Below, piece after piece: positions 47,565 to 58,100 of a DNA stretch of 64,000 bases (position 1 is its first letter; each line of letters starts with the position of its first letter). The stretch comes from Granulicella tundricola MP5ACTX9. GTDB taxonomy: Bacteria > Acidobacteriota > Terriglobia > Terriglobales > Acidobacteriaceae. A program made the translations under genes and the position numbers. The notes beneath the pieces are model-generated. The model was not told the origin of the DNA. It did not search any database and saw nothing but the letters and a program-made list of their open reading frames with translations. The stretch lies in contig NC_015064.1 of assembly GCF_000178975.2 (NCBI RefSeq), forward strand, positions 3,968,001 through 4,032,000. The letters are read 5' to 3'.

Positions 47565-49770
47565 CGTTCGTCTCCTCTGAGCTTGGATGCGCGAGAGCCG
47601 CCGCGGGACGTTCTACTTTGCGAACCTCCACCAGCGTCGAGTAAAACGTGGCCCCGCCGCCCAGGTCCGTCACCCGCTCACTCGTCAGCGCGTTGACATT
47701 CGCGCCGCGTCCGGAGAGGTCCTGGCCAAGCTTCGCCCAGTCCAGCCTGGCCGCCACCACGCCGCGGTTGATCTTGCCGTTTATCCCCACCTTCAGGACG
47801 ATCCTGCCGCGCGCGTTGAAGATCTCCACCTCGTCGCCGGTCTGCACACTCCGGGCCTGCGCATCGTCCGCATGCATTTCGAGCACGCCGTCGGTTTTGG
47901 CCTCCATGCGCTGATGCACAGCCTGATTGGCAAACGTCGAGTTCATATAGTTGTCCGCCTTCCGCCCCAGGAACTCCAGCGGATACTCCCCCGTAGCCCG
48001 CGCGCGAGACTCCTCCGGTGCCACATACACCGGCACCGGCACCAACTCCCCCTTGCCGCTCGGAGTCCTGAACCACTCAGCAGTAGAGAAGGGAAGCGTC
48101 TCTCCGGCCTCATTGCCCGGCAGCCTCAGCGCGACATGCCCCTCCCGCTCCAGCCGCTCCCGCGTAATCCCCTCAAACCAGGCATTGCCGGAGGCCAGCG
48201 TCTGATCGATCAACTCATCATCGCCATCCTTGAAGCAGTCTTCCTCAAACCCCATCCGCTGCCCAAGCTCGCCAAACACCCGCACGTTGGACCGAGCCTC
48301 CCCCAGCGGAGCAATCGCTCGGTTACTCACCTGCGCGAACAGGTGCCCGTAAGCCCCCTGCACATCCTTCACCTCAAGAAACGTTGGCGCGGGCAGCAGC
48401 ACATCCGCATAGTCCGCTGTATCGGTAAAGAACTGCTCATGGACGACCGTAAAGAGATCGTCCCGGCGCATCCCCGCCAACACAACATTTTGATTCGGAG
48501 CCACAGCCGCAGCATTCGAGTTATAGACAAACAAAGCCTTCACCGGCGGGCCATCTTTCGCCTCCGAACCGAGCTCCGTCAAAGCCTGCCCTAACTGGCT
48601 CATATTCACCACCCGAGCCGCACGCCCCAGCGGACTCGCATACATCAGGTCCGGCCTCTGCAGCGTGTTGTTGTCGAACGGAAATGACCCACTCGTAGAA
48701 AGCAGCAGCCCACCGCCCTTGTGCTTCCACGCTCCCGTCACCAGAGGCAGCATCGCAACAGCCCTCGCCGCAGTCCCACCGTTCTCACTCCGCTGCACCC
48801 CATAGTTCACCCGAATCACCGCCGGCTTGCCCGTACGCTTCAAGCACCCCGCATACTCCCGCGCCAGCCCCACAATCTTCTCCACTGAGATCCCGGTAGC
48901 AAGCGAAACCACCTCCGGCGCATGTTCCGCCTTCAGCGCATGAGCCCGAAGCTCCGCCGCCCCGACAGTACACTCCGCCAGATACGCAGCATCCTCAAGC
49001 CCCTCGCTGAAGATCACATGCATCATCCCCAGCGCCAGCAGCCCATCGGTCCCCGGATTGATCGCCAGGTGCTCATCCGCCAGCGCCGCCGTCCGCGTCC
49101 GGTAAGGGTCAATCACCACCAGCCGCGCGCCTTTTCTCCGGGCTTCCTCAATAAACGGCCAAAGGTGAATGTTGTTCCCATGAATATTCGCCCCCCACGC
49201 GATCACCAACCCCGCATGAGCGAAGTCCTGCGGCACCGTCCCCAGCTTCACCCCATACACGCTCGTCAGCGCAGCCCCACCCGCCGTCGCGCAGATCGTA
49301 CGGTCGAGCTGCGAAGCCCCCAGCCGATAAAAAAACCGCCGGTCCATCGACCCATACCCAAGCTGCCCGATCGTCCCCGCATAGCTATAGGGCAGAATGC
49401 TCTCCGGCCCAAACTCGTCCGAAATCCCCTGCAGCCGTGTCGCGATCACCTCGAGCGCCTCGTCCCAAGTAATCCGCTCGAACGCCTCCATCTCCCGTCC
49501 CTGCACCAGCGGCCCCTTGGCCACGCCAGCCTTACGCTTCATCGGATACAGCAGACGATCCGGCGCATACACCCGGTCAAGATACTTCGCTACCTTGCCG
49601 CACAAAAACCCACGCGTCACCGGATGGTTCGGATCGCCTTCCACCTTCACCGCACGTTCCTGCCCGGCCGCATCCGTCGCGACCGTCACCAGCACCCCGC
49701 AGCTATCCGGGCAGTCATGCGAGCACACCGCATGCACCACGCGCCTCCCGCTCTCGCCCACAAGCTCCAT
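47554..49770 (-). CDS. Molybdopterin oxidoreductase, anaerobic-dehydrogenase type
   Basis: A 738-residue bis-MGD enzyme. The N-terminal [4Fe-4S] motif is CSHDCPDSCG followed by GFLCGK. The core has RITWDEALEVIATRL, DPYRTRTAALADEHLAINPG and a C-terminal MopB barrel (about 600-720). A candidate Mo ligand is Cys in RTICATAGGAAL. It has no Tat signal, so it is cytoplasmic. Substrate cannot be set; relatives are filed as formate dehydrogenase, polysulfide or nitrate reductase-like. No partner subunits are nearby, but iscX overlaps its 3' end by 11 bases. The ATG is at 49768-49770. Confidence 0.85.
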   Translation of the reverse strand: MELVGESGRRVVHAVCSHDCPDSCGVLVTVATDAAGQERAVKVEGDPNHPVTRGFLCGKVAKYLDRVYAPDRLLYPMKRKAGVAKGPLVQGREMEAFERITWDEALEVIATRLQGISDEFGPESILPYSYAGTIGQLGYGSMDRRFFYRLGASQLDRTICATAGGAALTSVYGVKLGTVPQDFAHAGLVIAWGANIHGNNIHLWPFIEEARRKGARLVVIDPYRTRTAALADEHLAINPGTDGLLALGMMHVIFSEGLEDAAYLAECTVGAAELRAHALKAEHAPEVVSLATGISVEKIVGLAREYAGCLKRTGKPAVIRVNYGVQRSENGGTAARAVAMLPLVTGAWKHKGGGLLLSTSGSFPFDNNTLQRPDLMYASPLGRAARVVNMSQLGQALTELGSEAKDGPPVKALFVYNSNAAAVAPNQNVVLAGMRRDDLFTVVHEQFFTDTADYADVLLPAPTFLEVKDVQGAYGHLFAQVSNRAIAPLGEARSNVRVFGELGQRMGFEEDCFKDGDDELIDQTLASGNAWFEGITRERLEREGHVALRLPGNEAGETLPFSTAEWFRTPSGKGELVPVPVYVAPEESRARATGEYPLEFLGRKADNYMNSTFANQAVHQRMEAKTDGVLEMHADDAQARSVQTGDEVEIFNARGRIVLKVGINGKINRGVVAARLDWAKLGQDLSGRGANVNALTSERVTDLGGGATFYSTLVEVRKVERPAAALAHPSSEETNDAA

Positions 49771-49823
49771 CTGCCTATTCTAGGCCCGCCGTGTATCCTG
49801 CTCTCCAAAGGTTCCCCGCAAAA

Positions 49824-50455
49824 ATGCCCAAAGAACAACCATCCCCCGGCCGCCTGGAAGCCTTCTCAGACGGCGTCATCGCCGTTATCATCACCATCAT
49901 GGTCCTGGACTTCAAGGTCCCGCATGACCCCGGCCCCGCAGCCTTTGCCCGAGCCATCCTCCCCACGCTCGCCGTCTACTTCCTCTCCTTCACCTTCACC
50001 GGAATCTACTGGGTCAATCATCACCACCTAGTGCATCGCATCCGCCACGTCAACGCGCCCATGCTCTACGGAAATCTTTTCTTCCTCTTCTGCCTGTCGC
50101 TCCTGCCCTTCGCCACGTCTTACGCGCTGGAGAAGCACTTTGACTCCTTCTCGGTCGCCGTCTACGCCGGAGCCCTGCTCCTAAGCGGCATCGGCTTCAT
50201 CGCGCTCTCGCTCGCCATCGGCCGTCATCTCCACCGCACCGGCGGCGTAGAAGACCCCACAGACGCAGCCATTCAGCAGGCCGAGCGCAGCAAAGCCTTC
50301 CTCAGCCTCGCCATGTACGCCCTTGCAATGCCCTCGCCTACTGGCACCCCTTCGTCGCCGCGGCTGAGATCGCCCTCGTCACCGTCATCTGGATCGTCCC
50401 CGGCTTCCTCCTCAAGGCAGCCCACGAAAACTGCGAGACCCACGGCGCCGTCTGA
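49824..50455 (+). pseudogene. TMEM175-family potassium channel gene with a frameshift
   Basis: From ATG 49824 the frame encodes a typical TMEM175/DUF1211 protein (RLEAFSDGVIAVIITIMVLDFKVP, then IYWVNHHHLVHRI). At about 50325-50335 it becomes a proline/serine-rich tail. The neighbouring frame, from about 50331, continues the family with LAYWHPFVAAAEIALVTVIW, then IVPGFLLKAA, and ends at TGA 50453-50455. A single missing base near GCAATGCC would join the two. So this is either a recent pseudogene or a sequencing error. The intact channel would have about 209 residues and six helices. Confidence 0.75.
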
Positions 50456-50496
50456 TCGATACGGTATCCTCTCCTCACGCGCGTCCAGGTGATCCC

Positions 50497-50964
50497 ATGA
50501 AAACCCTCTTCCTCCTCGCCCTCATTCTCTGCCTGCCACTCGCCCCCGCCGTCCGCGCGCAGGACAAAGGTCCGGACCAGCTCCGCACCCTCTCCCACGA
50601 CGAACTCGCCATCATCAAGGTCCTTAACGCGCAGGAGAAGGCCTGGAATCGCGGTGACATCGACTCCTACGTCACCGGCTACAAGAACGCGCCGGACATC
50701 CTCTTCGTCGGCGCACAGGTCAGCCACGGCTACGCCCAGATGGTCTCCGACTACCGCCACAACTACCCCAACCGCGACGCCATGGGCACCCTCACCTTCG
50801 CAGATCTCGAGCCCCGCCTGCTCGACGAAAAGTTCGCCGTAGTCCTCGGCAAGTATCACCTCGACCGCAACAAAAAGGCCGGCGGCCCAGCCGACGGAAT
50901 CTTCTCCCTCATCTTCGAAAAAACCGAGGGCGGCTGGAAGATCATCGTCGATCACACCACCTAA
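50497..50964 (+). CDS. Exported SnoaL/DUF4440-like protein
   Basis: A 155-residue protein with a signal peptide (MKTLFLLALILCLPLAPAVRA). The mature part is an NTF2-like cone fold: ELAIIKVLNAQEKAWNRGD, then SYVTGYKNAPDILFVGAQV, ending FSLIFEKTEGGWKIIVDHT. This matches DUF4440/SgcJ relatives, which include ketosteroid-isomerase-like enzymes and binding proteins. No catalytic residues can be set. ATG 50497 follows GTGATCCC with little Shine-Dalgarno. Confidence 0.85.
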   Translation: MKTLFLLALILCLPLAPAVRAQDKGPDQLRTLSHDELAIIKVLNAQEKAWNRGDIDSYVTGYKNAPDILFVGAQVSHGYAQMVSDYRHNYPNRDAMGTLTFADLEPRLLDEKFAVVLGKYHLDRNKKAGGPADGIFSLIFEKTEGGWKIIVDHTT

Positions 50965-51238
50965 AGCCCACCCGTCTTTCGACACCCTCACCCTCCTCAA
51001 ATCCAAAAGAGGCTGAACCAATTCCGCCACTCAGGCCGGATCGCCAAGCCCTGCTCCAAGGCACCCGCACCCCACCGGCAACGTAGTTCTCTCCCGCATC
51101 GGCCCTCGGCGATCTTCCCCGATTGGGCGCTTGTGCCGTGTATTCAGCCCTGCTCGCCCCCTCACGTCAAAGACCATCCCTGACGCTCCGTCCGCCCGAG
51201 ATCCCGCGCCACCCTCCCTCCGTCCAAAAAATTTCTTC

Positions 51239-51255
51239 AAGTGGTCTGAACAATT
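51239..51255. promoter_or_regulatory. Operator-like palindrome (GntR/FadR type)
   Basis: AAGTGGTCTGAACAATT is an imperfect palindrome in which six of eight base pairs match. It agrees at 12 of 14 fixed positions with the AATTGGT-N3-ACCAATT pattern used by several GntR-family repressors. It ends four bases before the -35 box of the receptor promoter. No GntR gene lies in the window, so the regulator is unknown. Confidence 0.4.
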
Positions 51256-51259
51256 CCCC

Positions 51260-51289
51260 TTGACAAGACTTCTCCGCGCTTTGCAGAAT
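51260..51289 (+). promoter_or_regulatory. Sigma-70-type promoter of the TonB receptor gene
   Basis: A perfect -35 TTGACA (51260-51265) is followed after 18 bases by CAGAAT (51284-51289), four of six matches to the -10 consensus. Transcription would begin near 51296, leaving a leader of roughly 78 bases before the ATG at 51374. Confidence 0.5.
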
Positions 51290-51373
51290 GCTCTCGCTTG
51301 CAAACTATCAATCGGTCGGGCCGGGAAATTTCCGGCGCACTCGCACCTGCCACAAACCCTTTTGGAGAGCCTG

Positions 51374-54300
51374 ATGCGCACACTCGTAGCCACGAAATCC
51401 ACCCCCTCCAGCCTGGCCTCAGCGATCAGGCTCGCCACAGTCATCCTCCTGGCCGTCCTCTGCTTCTTCTCGACCGGAAGCCGCCTCGACGCACAGATCG
51501 GAGGCAGCGGCTCCATCAGCGGAACCGTCACCGATCCCAGCGGCGCAGTCATCCCCAACGCGCTCATCGTCGCCGTCAACAACGCCAACGGCACCAGGGT
51601 CACGCAGCACTCCAGCGGCGCCGGTGCCTTCACGCTCTCGCCCCTGGAAGCCGGCCAATATACCGTCACCATCGTCGCCACCGGCTTTGAGAAGCTCACC
51701 CAGGAGCACATCCAGGTCAACGCGTTGCAGATCGTCGGCCTCAAGCCCCAGCTCACCCTCGGCGTCTCAACCGAGACCGTAACCGTAGAAGGTGCGCCAC
51801 CCCAGCTCGACACCCAGAACGCCTCCATCGGCGGCACCATGGAGAACGCCGAGTACGTCGCGCTCCCGCTGCAGATCAACGGCGGCGCACGCAATCCCAC
51901 CTCCTTCGTCTATCTCGAACCCGGCGTCGCCCACGGCGGCTCCGGCGTTCAGACCGGCATCTTCAGCGGCACCGGCAGCGCCGGTCGTCTGGATGAGGTT
52001 TACATCGATGGCTTCCCCCAGACCAGCATCTACGAGCAGGGCGACCCGCGTTACGTCTCCAACCTCGTCTCCGTTGAGGCCGTCGACCAGTTCCAGGTCA
52101 TCACCAGCAACCCGCCCGCCGCCTACCAGGGCGTCGGCCTGGAGAACTACACCATCCGCTCCGGCTCCAACAAGATTCACGGCTCCGTCTTCGACTACTA
52201 CCGCGACACCTCCTTCGATACCTGGGGCTTCTTCCAGCCCAACGTCATCAACCCTCTCCTGGGCCACGCCACCAAGCCCAACGAGCACCAGTCCGAGTAC
52301 GGCGTCTCCCTCAGCGGCCCCATCAAGAAGGACAAGATCTTCCTCTTCGCCAACTACGACGGCTTCTATCTCCACAAGGACAACAACCCCACCTACTCCA
52401 CCATCCCCACGCTCGCCATGCGCAGTGGAGACTTCAGCCAGTTCCTGACGCTCGCAACCCCGCAGGCCATCTACGATCCCACAAGCTGCCCCACCGGATC
52501 GCAGAGCGCCGGCACCTGCACCCGCACGCAGTTCGCCTATAACAACCAGCCCAACGTCATCAATCCCGCACGCATCGGCGCGGCTGAGACCTTCATGCAG
52601 AAGTTCCAGCCCACGCCCATCAACAGCAACATCACCAACAACTACCTCTCGCAGATCCCCAGCTTTCAGCACCACTTCAGCACCATGGAGCACCTGGACT
52701 GGACCATCAACGACCGCCAGCGCTTCTCCGTCATCTTCGGCGCGCAGCTCGGCGCGGTCTATGGCTTCCAATCCAACGGCTCCAACCCCGGCCCGCTCCC
52801 GTACACCTCAGGCCAGGGCTTTGAGACCAAGAACAAGCTCATCCAGGCTGAGCACACCTTCACCATCAACCAGCATCTCGTAAACCAGTTCAAGGCCGGC
52901 TACACCCGCTTCTGGGGCCCGGTCTTCAACCCCGACTACCGCACCCCCGGCTTCGGCCTCGGCACCAATGCCGGCGTCACCGGACTCCCCGGCGGCCAGG
53001 CCTCAGGTTCGTTCCCCACCGTCACCTGGGCTGGCAACAACCCGCTCACCCAGTGGAGCGGCGACCAGGACTACAACGACATCACCAACTACGCCACCAT
53101 CCTGGACAACGTCCAATACATCAAGGGCAAACACACCTTCACCTTCGGCGGCACCCATCAGTGGCTTGAGGTGCAGGACATCGCTTACACCACTGGCATC
53201 TCGCCCGTGACCCTCACGTACAGCAACAGCCAGACCGCCCTCTACACCAACAAGACCGGCATCTCCTCCACCGGCCACTCCTACGCCAGCTTCCTTATCG
53301 GCCAGGTCAACCAGGGCTCGCTCACCCAGCAGTCCTTCATCGATACCGGCGCACGCATCCAGCCCAGCTCACTCTACGCCCAGGACGACTACAAGCTCAC
53401 CTCCAAGCTCACCCTCAACATCGGCCTCCGCTGGGACTACTACCCCGCCTACCGCGAGGTCATCAACCGCAGCACCTTCCTCAACATCAACGCCACCAAC
53501 CCCATCACCGGCAACAAGGGCGCACTGGAGTACGCCGGCAGCGGCACCGGCCCGTACTGCAACTGCAACACGCCGGTCAACAGCTGGTACAAGAACTTCG
53601 GCCCCCGTCTCGGCTTCGCGTATAGCGTCGCTCCCGGCACCGTCATTCGCGGCGGTTACGCCATCGCCTACACCCACGGCTCCGGCACCCGCAGCGCGCT
53701 CTTCAAAGGCACCGGCACCGTAGGCCTCAGCTCCGCGCCTTCCATCGTCAGCAAAACCTCCGGAGACGCAGCCTTCCTCCTCGATAGCGGCTTCCCCGCC
53801 TATACCGCGCCACCCACCATCAACGCCGGCTACGGAACCTTCTACACCACCCTCTCCAACACCCCCGCCTCCAGCATGAGCTACCCCGATCCCTACCTCG
53901 GCTCACGCGCGCCCTACGCCAACATGTACAACCTCGGCATCGAGCAGCAGCTCACCAAGGACATGGCCGTCCAGATCAACTACGTCGGCTCCCAGGGCCA
54001 CTTCCTGCCGGTCTCCGCCAGCGGCGCACGCGGCTACTTCAGCAACCAGCTCAACCCCCAGTACCTCAAGCTGGGCTCCCTGCTCGGCACCACGGTCACC
54101 CCTGCGGTCATCGCCCAGGCTCAACAGGTCTTCCCCGGAATCCAACTCCCCTACGCCTCGTTCTCCGGCACCCTGGCGCAGGCGCTCGTTCCATTCCCCC
54201 AGTACTCCGGCGTCTCCGATACCTACGACAACCTCGTCAACTCCAATTACAACTCCCTCCAATTCATCATCAAGCAGCGCATGAGCCGAGACATCGACTT

Positions 54301-55036
54301 CATGTTCAACTACACCTGGAGCGCGGAGATCGACGACAACGGAACCTTCCGCAGCGGCTATCTCTCCAACCGCGTCGAGCGTGGACGCGGAACCGCCGAC
54401 GTCCCCAACGTCATCAACTCCACCGCCATCGTCAAGCTCCCCTTCGGCAAAGGCCAGCCGCTCCACTCCAACAACCGCTTCCTCAACAGCCTCATGAGCG
54501 ACTTCTCGCTCTCCGCCATCTACACCTATAGCTCCGGCATCCCGCTCGCCATCATCTCCTCCGGCTGCGTCGCACCCGGCACCGGCCAGTGCATGCCCAA
54601 CTACAACCCCAACTACACCGGCTCCAAGGTCCGCATCAACGGAAGCTACGGCCAGGGCGTCACCGCGGCCACCGCCGCCACCACCCATTACATCGACATC
54701 AACGGCTTCATCGACCCCTCCGCCGCCACCAGCTCAACCGCAACCGCCGCCCAGAAGGCAGCCTACCCCAACTACACCATCGGCAACGTCGCACGCACCG
54801 CGCCCTACGGTCTCCGCGGACCCACGGCCTTTGACGGCGACGTCAGCCTCAAGCGCACCATCACCCTCCACGACAACGTCAACCTGCTCCTCGACGTCTC
54901 CGCCTACAACATCACCAACTCCGTCATCCTGGCCGCGCCCGGCGTCAGCACCAGCACCCCGAGCACCTTCGGCGTCTCCAGCAGCCAGAGCAATCTCTCC
55001 CGAGACATCCAGCTCGCAGCCCGCATCAACTTCTAA
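51374..55036 (+). CDS. TonB-dependent receptor, Oar-like, with carboxypeptidase-regulatory domain
   Basis: A 1220-residue outer membrane receptor. ATG 51374 follows GGAGAG. A signal peptide (about residues 1-40, ending RLDAQ) leads into a carboxypeptidase-D regulatory-like domain (GSGSISGTVTDPSGAVIPNA), a plug region and a very long beta-barrel ending in a Phe-terminated strand (AARINF). This Oar-like form is strongly expanded in Acidobacteria and takes up complex glycans. The receptor is followed by pectin-type enzymes, which suggests a rhamnogalacturonan-derived substrate. A strong terminator at 55054-55085 separates it from the next gene. Confidence 0.9.
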   Translation: MRTLVATKSTPSSLASAIRLATVILLAVLCFFSTGSRLDAQIGGSGSISGTVTDPSGAVIPNALIVAVNNANGTRVTQHSSGAGAFTLSPLEAGQYTVTIVATGFEKLTQEHIQVNALQIVGLKPQLTLGVSTETVTVEGAPPQLDTQNASIGGTMENAEYVALPLQINGGARNPTSFVYLEPGVAHGGSGVQTGIFSGTGSAGRLDEVYIDGFPQTSIYEQGDPRYVSNLVSVEAVDQFQVITSNPPAAYQGVGLENYTIRSGSNKIHGSVFDYYRDTSFDTWGFFQPNVINPLLGHATKPNEHQSEYGVSLSGPIKKDKIFLFANYDGFYLHKDNNPTYSTIPTLAMRSGDFSQFLTLATPQAIYDPTSCPTGSQSAGTCTRTQFAYNNQPNVINPARIGAAETFMQKFQPTPINSNITNNYLSQIPSFQHHFSTMEHLDWTINDRQRFSVIFGAQLGAVYGFQSNGSNPGPLPYTSGQGFETKNKLIQAEHTFTINQHLVNQFKAGYTRFWGPVFNPDYRTPGFGLGTNAGVTGLPGGQASGSFPTVTWAGNNPLTQWSGDQDYNDITNYATILDNVQYIKGKHTFTFGGTHQWLEVQDIAYTTGISPVTLTYSNSQTALYTNKTGISSTGHSYASFLIGQVNQGSLTQQSFIDTGARIQPSSLYAQDDYKLTSKLTLNIGLRWDYYPAYREVINRSTFLNINATNPITGNKGALEYAGSGTGPYCNCNTPVNSWYKNFGPRLGFAYSVAPGTVIRGGYAIAYTHGSGTRSALFKGTGTVGLSSAPSIVSKTSGDAAFLLDSGFPAYTAPPTINAGYGTFYTTLSNTPASSMSYPDPYLGSRAPYANMYNLGIEQQLTKDMAVQINYVGSQGHFLPVSASGARGYFSNQLNPQYLKLGSLLGTTVTPAVIAQAQQVFPGIQLPYASFSGTLAQALVPFPQYSGVSDTYDNLVNSNYNSLQFIIKQRMSRDIDFMFNYTWSAEIDDNGTFRSGYLSNRVERGRGTADVPNVINSTAIVKLPFGKGQPLHSNNRFLNSLMSDFSLSAIYTYSSGIPLAIISSGCVAPGTGQCMPNYNPNYTGSKVRINGSYGQGVTAATAATTHYIDINGFIDPSAATSSTATAAQKAAYPNYTIGNVARTAPYGLRGPTAFDGDVSLKRTITLHDNVNLLLDVSAYNITNSVILAAPGVSTSTPSTFGVSSSQSNLSRDIQLAARINF

Positions 55037-55053
55037 CCCTGTTGTCCTCACAA

Positions 55054-55085
55054 ACGGCGTTCCTTCGTGGAGCGCCGTCCTTTTT
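55054..55085 (+). terminator. Rho-independent terminator of the TonB receptor
   Basis: ACGGCGTTCC pairs with GGAGCGCCGT (one wobble) around a TTCGT loop and is followed by CCTTTTT. It begins 18 bases past the receptor stop. Confidence 0.85.
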
Positions 55086-55148
55086 AGACTTCACCCCCAG
55101 CCCCCACGTCCAAGCATCATTCCAGCATCCTTCAAGGACCAGCCTCAC

Positions 55149-58100
55149 ATGCGCGTCTCCCCAACTCCCCTGCTGCTCCTCGCATTCACCGCACCCGCAT
55201 CCATCTCCTTCGCCCAGACGGCAGCCGTCCCCCATAACCCCACCGGCATCGACTTCTCCTTCGCCGGCTACGAAGCCGGCCCCGCACTCCCATCCATCCC
55301 CGCCGTCCTTACCGTGCGCCCCACCGGCTCCGACGACACCGCCCTCCTCCAATCCGCCATCGACCGCATCGCCACCCTCCCCATCCAGCCCAACGGCTTC
55401 CGCAGCGCGCTCCTCCTGCAGCCCGGCCGTTACCGCATCGCCGGCCAACTCACCCTCCGAGCCTCCGGCATCGTCCTCCGCGGCTCCGGCCCCACCAACA
55501 CCACCCTCATTGCCGAAGGCCTCTCCCGCCGCAGCCTCATCGAAGCCGGAGCCCTCACCGACCCCACCCTCGCAACTCCCATCGAAGTCACAGAAGACGC
55601 CCCCGCCGGCAGCCTCACCCTAACCCTTACCTCAACAGACTCCCTCACGACAGGCGACCACATCGTAGTCCGCCGCCCCAGCACCGCCCCCTGGATCTCC
55701 GCCATCAGCATGTCCGGACTCCCCGGCACCTTCGCCAACCAGCGTCTCGACTGGCAGCCCGGCTCCCACGACCTCGTCTGGGACCGCACCATCCTCTCCA
55801 TCGACCCCACCACCCACACCATCACGCTCGACGCCCCCATCACCACCGCGCTTGAAAAACAATACGGCGCAGGCACCGTAGCCAAGCTCACCGGCCAGCC
55901 CCCCATTACCCACATCGGCATAGAAGATCTCACGCTCGAATCCACCTTCGACCCCGCCAACCCCAAAGACGAAGACCACGCCTGGATCGCCATCCTCTTC
56001 GACCACCTCGAAGACGCCTTCGTCCGCAACGTCACCACCCGCCACTTCGCCGCCTCCGCCGTCCACGTCAACCTGCGCGCCCGCCGCATCACCATCACAG
56101 ACACCCACGCCGAATCCCCCATCGCAGAGTTCGCCGGCTACCGCCGCCAGTCCTTCCTCATCGACGGCCAGCAGGTCCTCGTCCGCCACTCCACCAGTGA
56201 AGCCGGCATGAACGACTTCGCCTCCGGCCTCCTCGCCGGCGGCCCCAACGTCTTCCTGGACGACACCGCCACCGCCTCCCTCGGTGCCAGCGGAGCCTTT
56301 GAGGGCTGGTCCTCCGGCATCCTCTACGAGCGCGTCCACATCCCCAACGCCCGCCTCCAACTCCTCCTCGACTTCTCCCGCGCTCAGGGCGCAGGCTGGA
56401 CCGCCGCCAACTCCATCCTCTGGAACTCCACCGCCCAGTCCGTCGACGCCATCGGCCCACCCGCCGCCGCAAACTACGTCATCAACTCCCCCCAATCCCT
56501 CTACGAAACCCAACTCCAAGCCCGCATAGGAACCACACTCCTCCCAGAAACCTCTGTGTCCTCGTCCTTCCCTCCGAGCCCTCTGTGGTTCGCTTCTCCC
56601 AAAGCTGAAACCCCAGCCAATCCCCCCCAGACCCACCCCGTCCAGATCATCAACGGCCGCTTCGTCCTCGAAGGCAAAACCCTCTGGGGCCCATCCCAGG
56701 GTGAAGCCTGGTGGCGCGGCGACACCTCCCCCTACACCGCCGGCAAGTCCACCGGCTCCAGCGTCAGCCGCTTCATGCCTGGCGTCACCGCCCCCGGTCT
56801 GACGGAGGATCTCCCCGAGATGGCCTCCCGCCTCAAGGCCCGCGGCATCGTCTCCATCCAGATCAACCCCGGCCTCTGGTACGACCATCGCCGCGACGCC
56901 CACACCGTAGAACGCCGTGACGACGGCAACGTCTGGGCCCCATTCTTTGAAGCTCCCTGGGCCCGCAGCGGTCAGGGCACCGCCTGGGACGGCCTCTCCA
57001 AATTCGACCTCTCCCGCTACAACCCCTGGTACTTCGAGCGCCAGAAGCAGTTCGCCCAGCAAGCCGCACAGCAGGGCTTTCTCATCTTCTACGACCTCTA
57101 CAACACCCACGACGTCCTTGAGATCGGCCCCCACTGGATCGACTACGCCTGGCGTCCCGCCAACAACATCAACAACACCGGCCTGCCCGAGCCGCCGCCC
57201 CTCAAACCCCACAACCGCAACGACGTCGGTAACCAGTTCTTCTCCACCACCAACCCGGAGCTGAAGGCCCTTCACCGCGCCTACATGCTCCACACCTTCG
57301 ACCAGCTCGGCGATCAGCCCAACGTCATCTTCGGCATCGCCTACCAGTACGCTGGCCCATTGGAGTTCGAGCAGTTCTTCCAGGACACCGCCCGCGAGTG
57401 GGAGTCCACCCACCCCGGACGGCACATCCGCTTCGCCCTCACCACCAGCAAGCAGACCACCGACGCCATCCTCCAGGACCCCATCCGCTCCAAGCAGATC
57501 GCCGTCGTCGACATGCGCTACTGGGAGTACCGCCCCGACGGCACCCTCTTCGCCCCCAAGGCCGGCGAAAACCACGCCTTCCGCGAGCTCATCTCCCTCG
57601 CCTTCCCCGGCTACACCGACACCCCACCCGTCACCACCCCAGAGCAGGTCTACCGCGCCACCCGCGAGTACCGCGACCGCTACCCCAACATCGCCCTCAT
57701 GCCCATGGAAGACGGTGCCGGCCCCATACCCATCCTCATGGGCGGCGGAGCCTCCCAGTCCGCCCTCGTCGGCGGCCGCACCCCCGCACCTAAGCCCTCA
57801 GCAGAGCAACAAGCCTCCGCCATGTACCCCCTGCGTCCCGCCACGGCACCACCCGAGCACGCCAACGCCGACCACAATCTCGAAGCCTTCATTCAAACCA
57901 ACCTCGCCACCAGCCTTATGAACCTCTCGCCCCGTGACGGCTGGACCGCCGCACCGGACCACACCTGGACCCTAGCCGGCAGCCCCAAAGACCCCATCCT
58001 CCTCTACTCCCTCTCCGGCCCGGACATCACCCTCACCCACCCACTCCCACACACACACTACGCCGCCCAATGGTTCGACCCCGAAACCGGCCAGACCCAA

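Larger units (their letters stand above)
50965..51373 (+). other. Long upstream region of the TonB receptor gene
   Basis: About 400 bases without a gene. They hold a candidate operator at 51239-51255, a sigma-70-type promoter at 51260-51289, and an untranslated leader of some 80 bases with the palindrome GGAAATTTCC at 51324-51333. The rest (50965-51238) shows nothing that I recognise. Frames open here are in front of the receptor's signal peptide and have no coding character. Confidence 0.5.

Noticed and set aside
55632..57575. Open frame of 647 codons antisense to the beta-helix gene
   Set aside because: It is Gly/Val/Asp-rich and has no motif; it arises from C-ending codons on the other strand.
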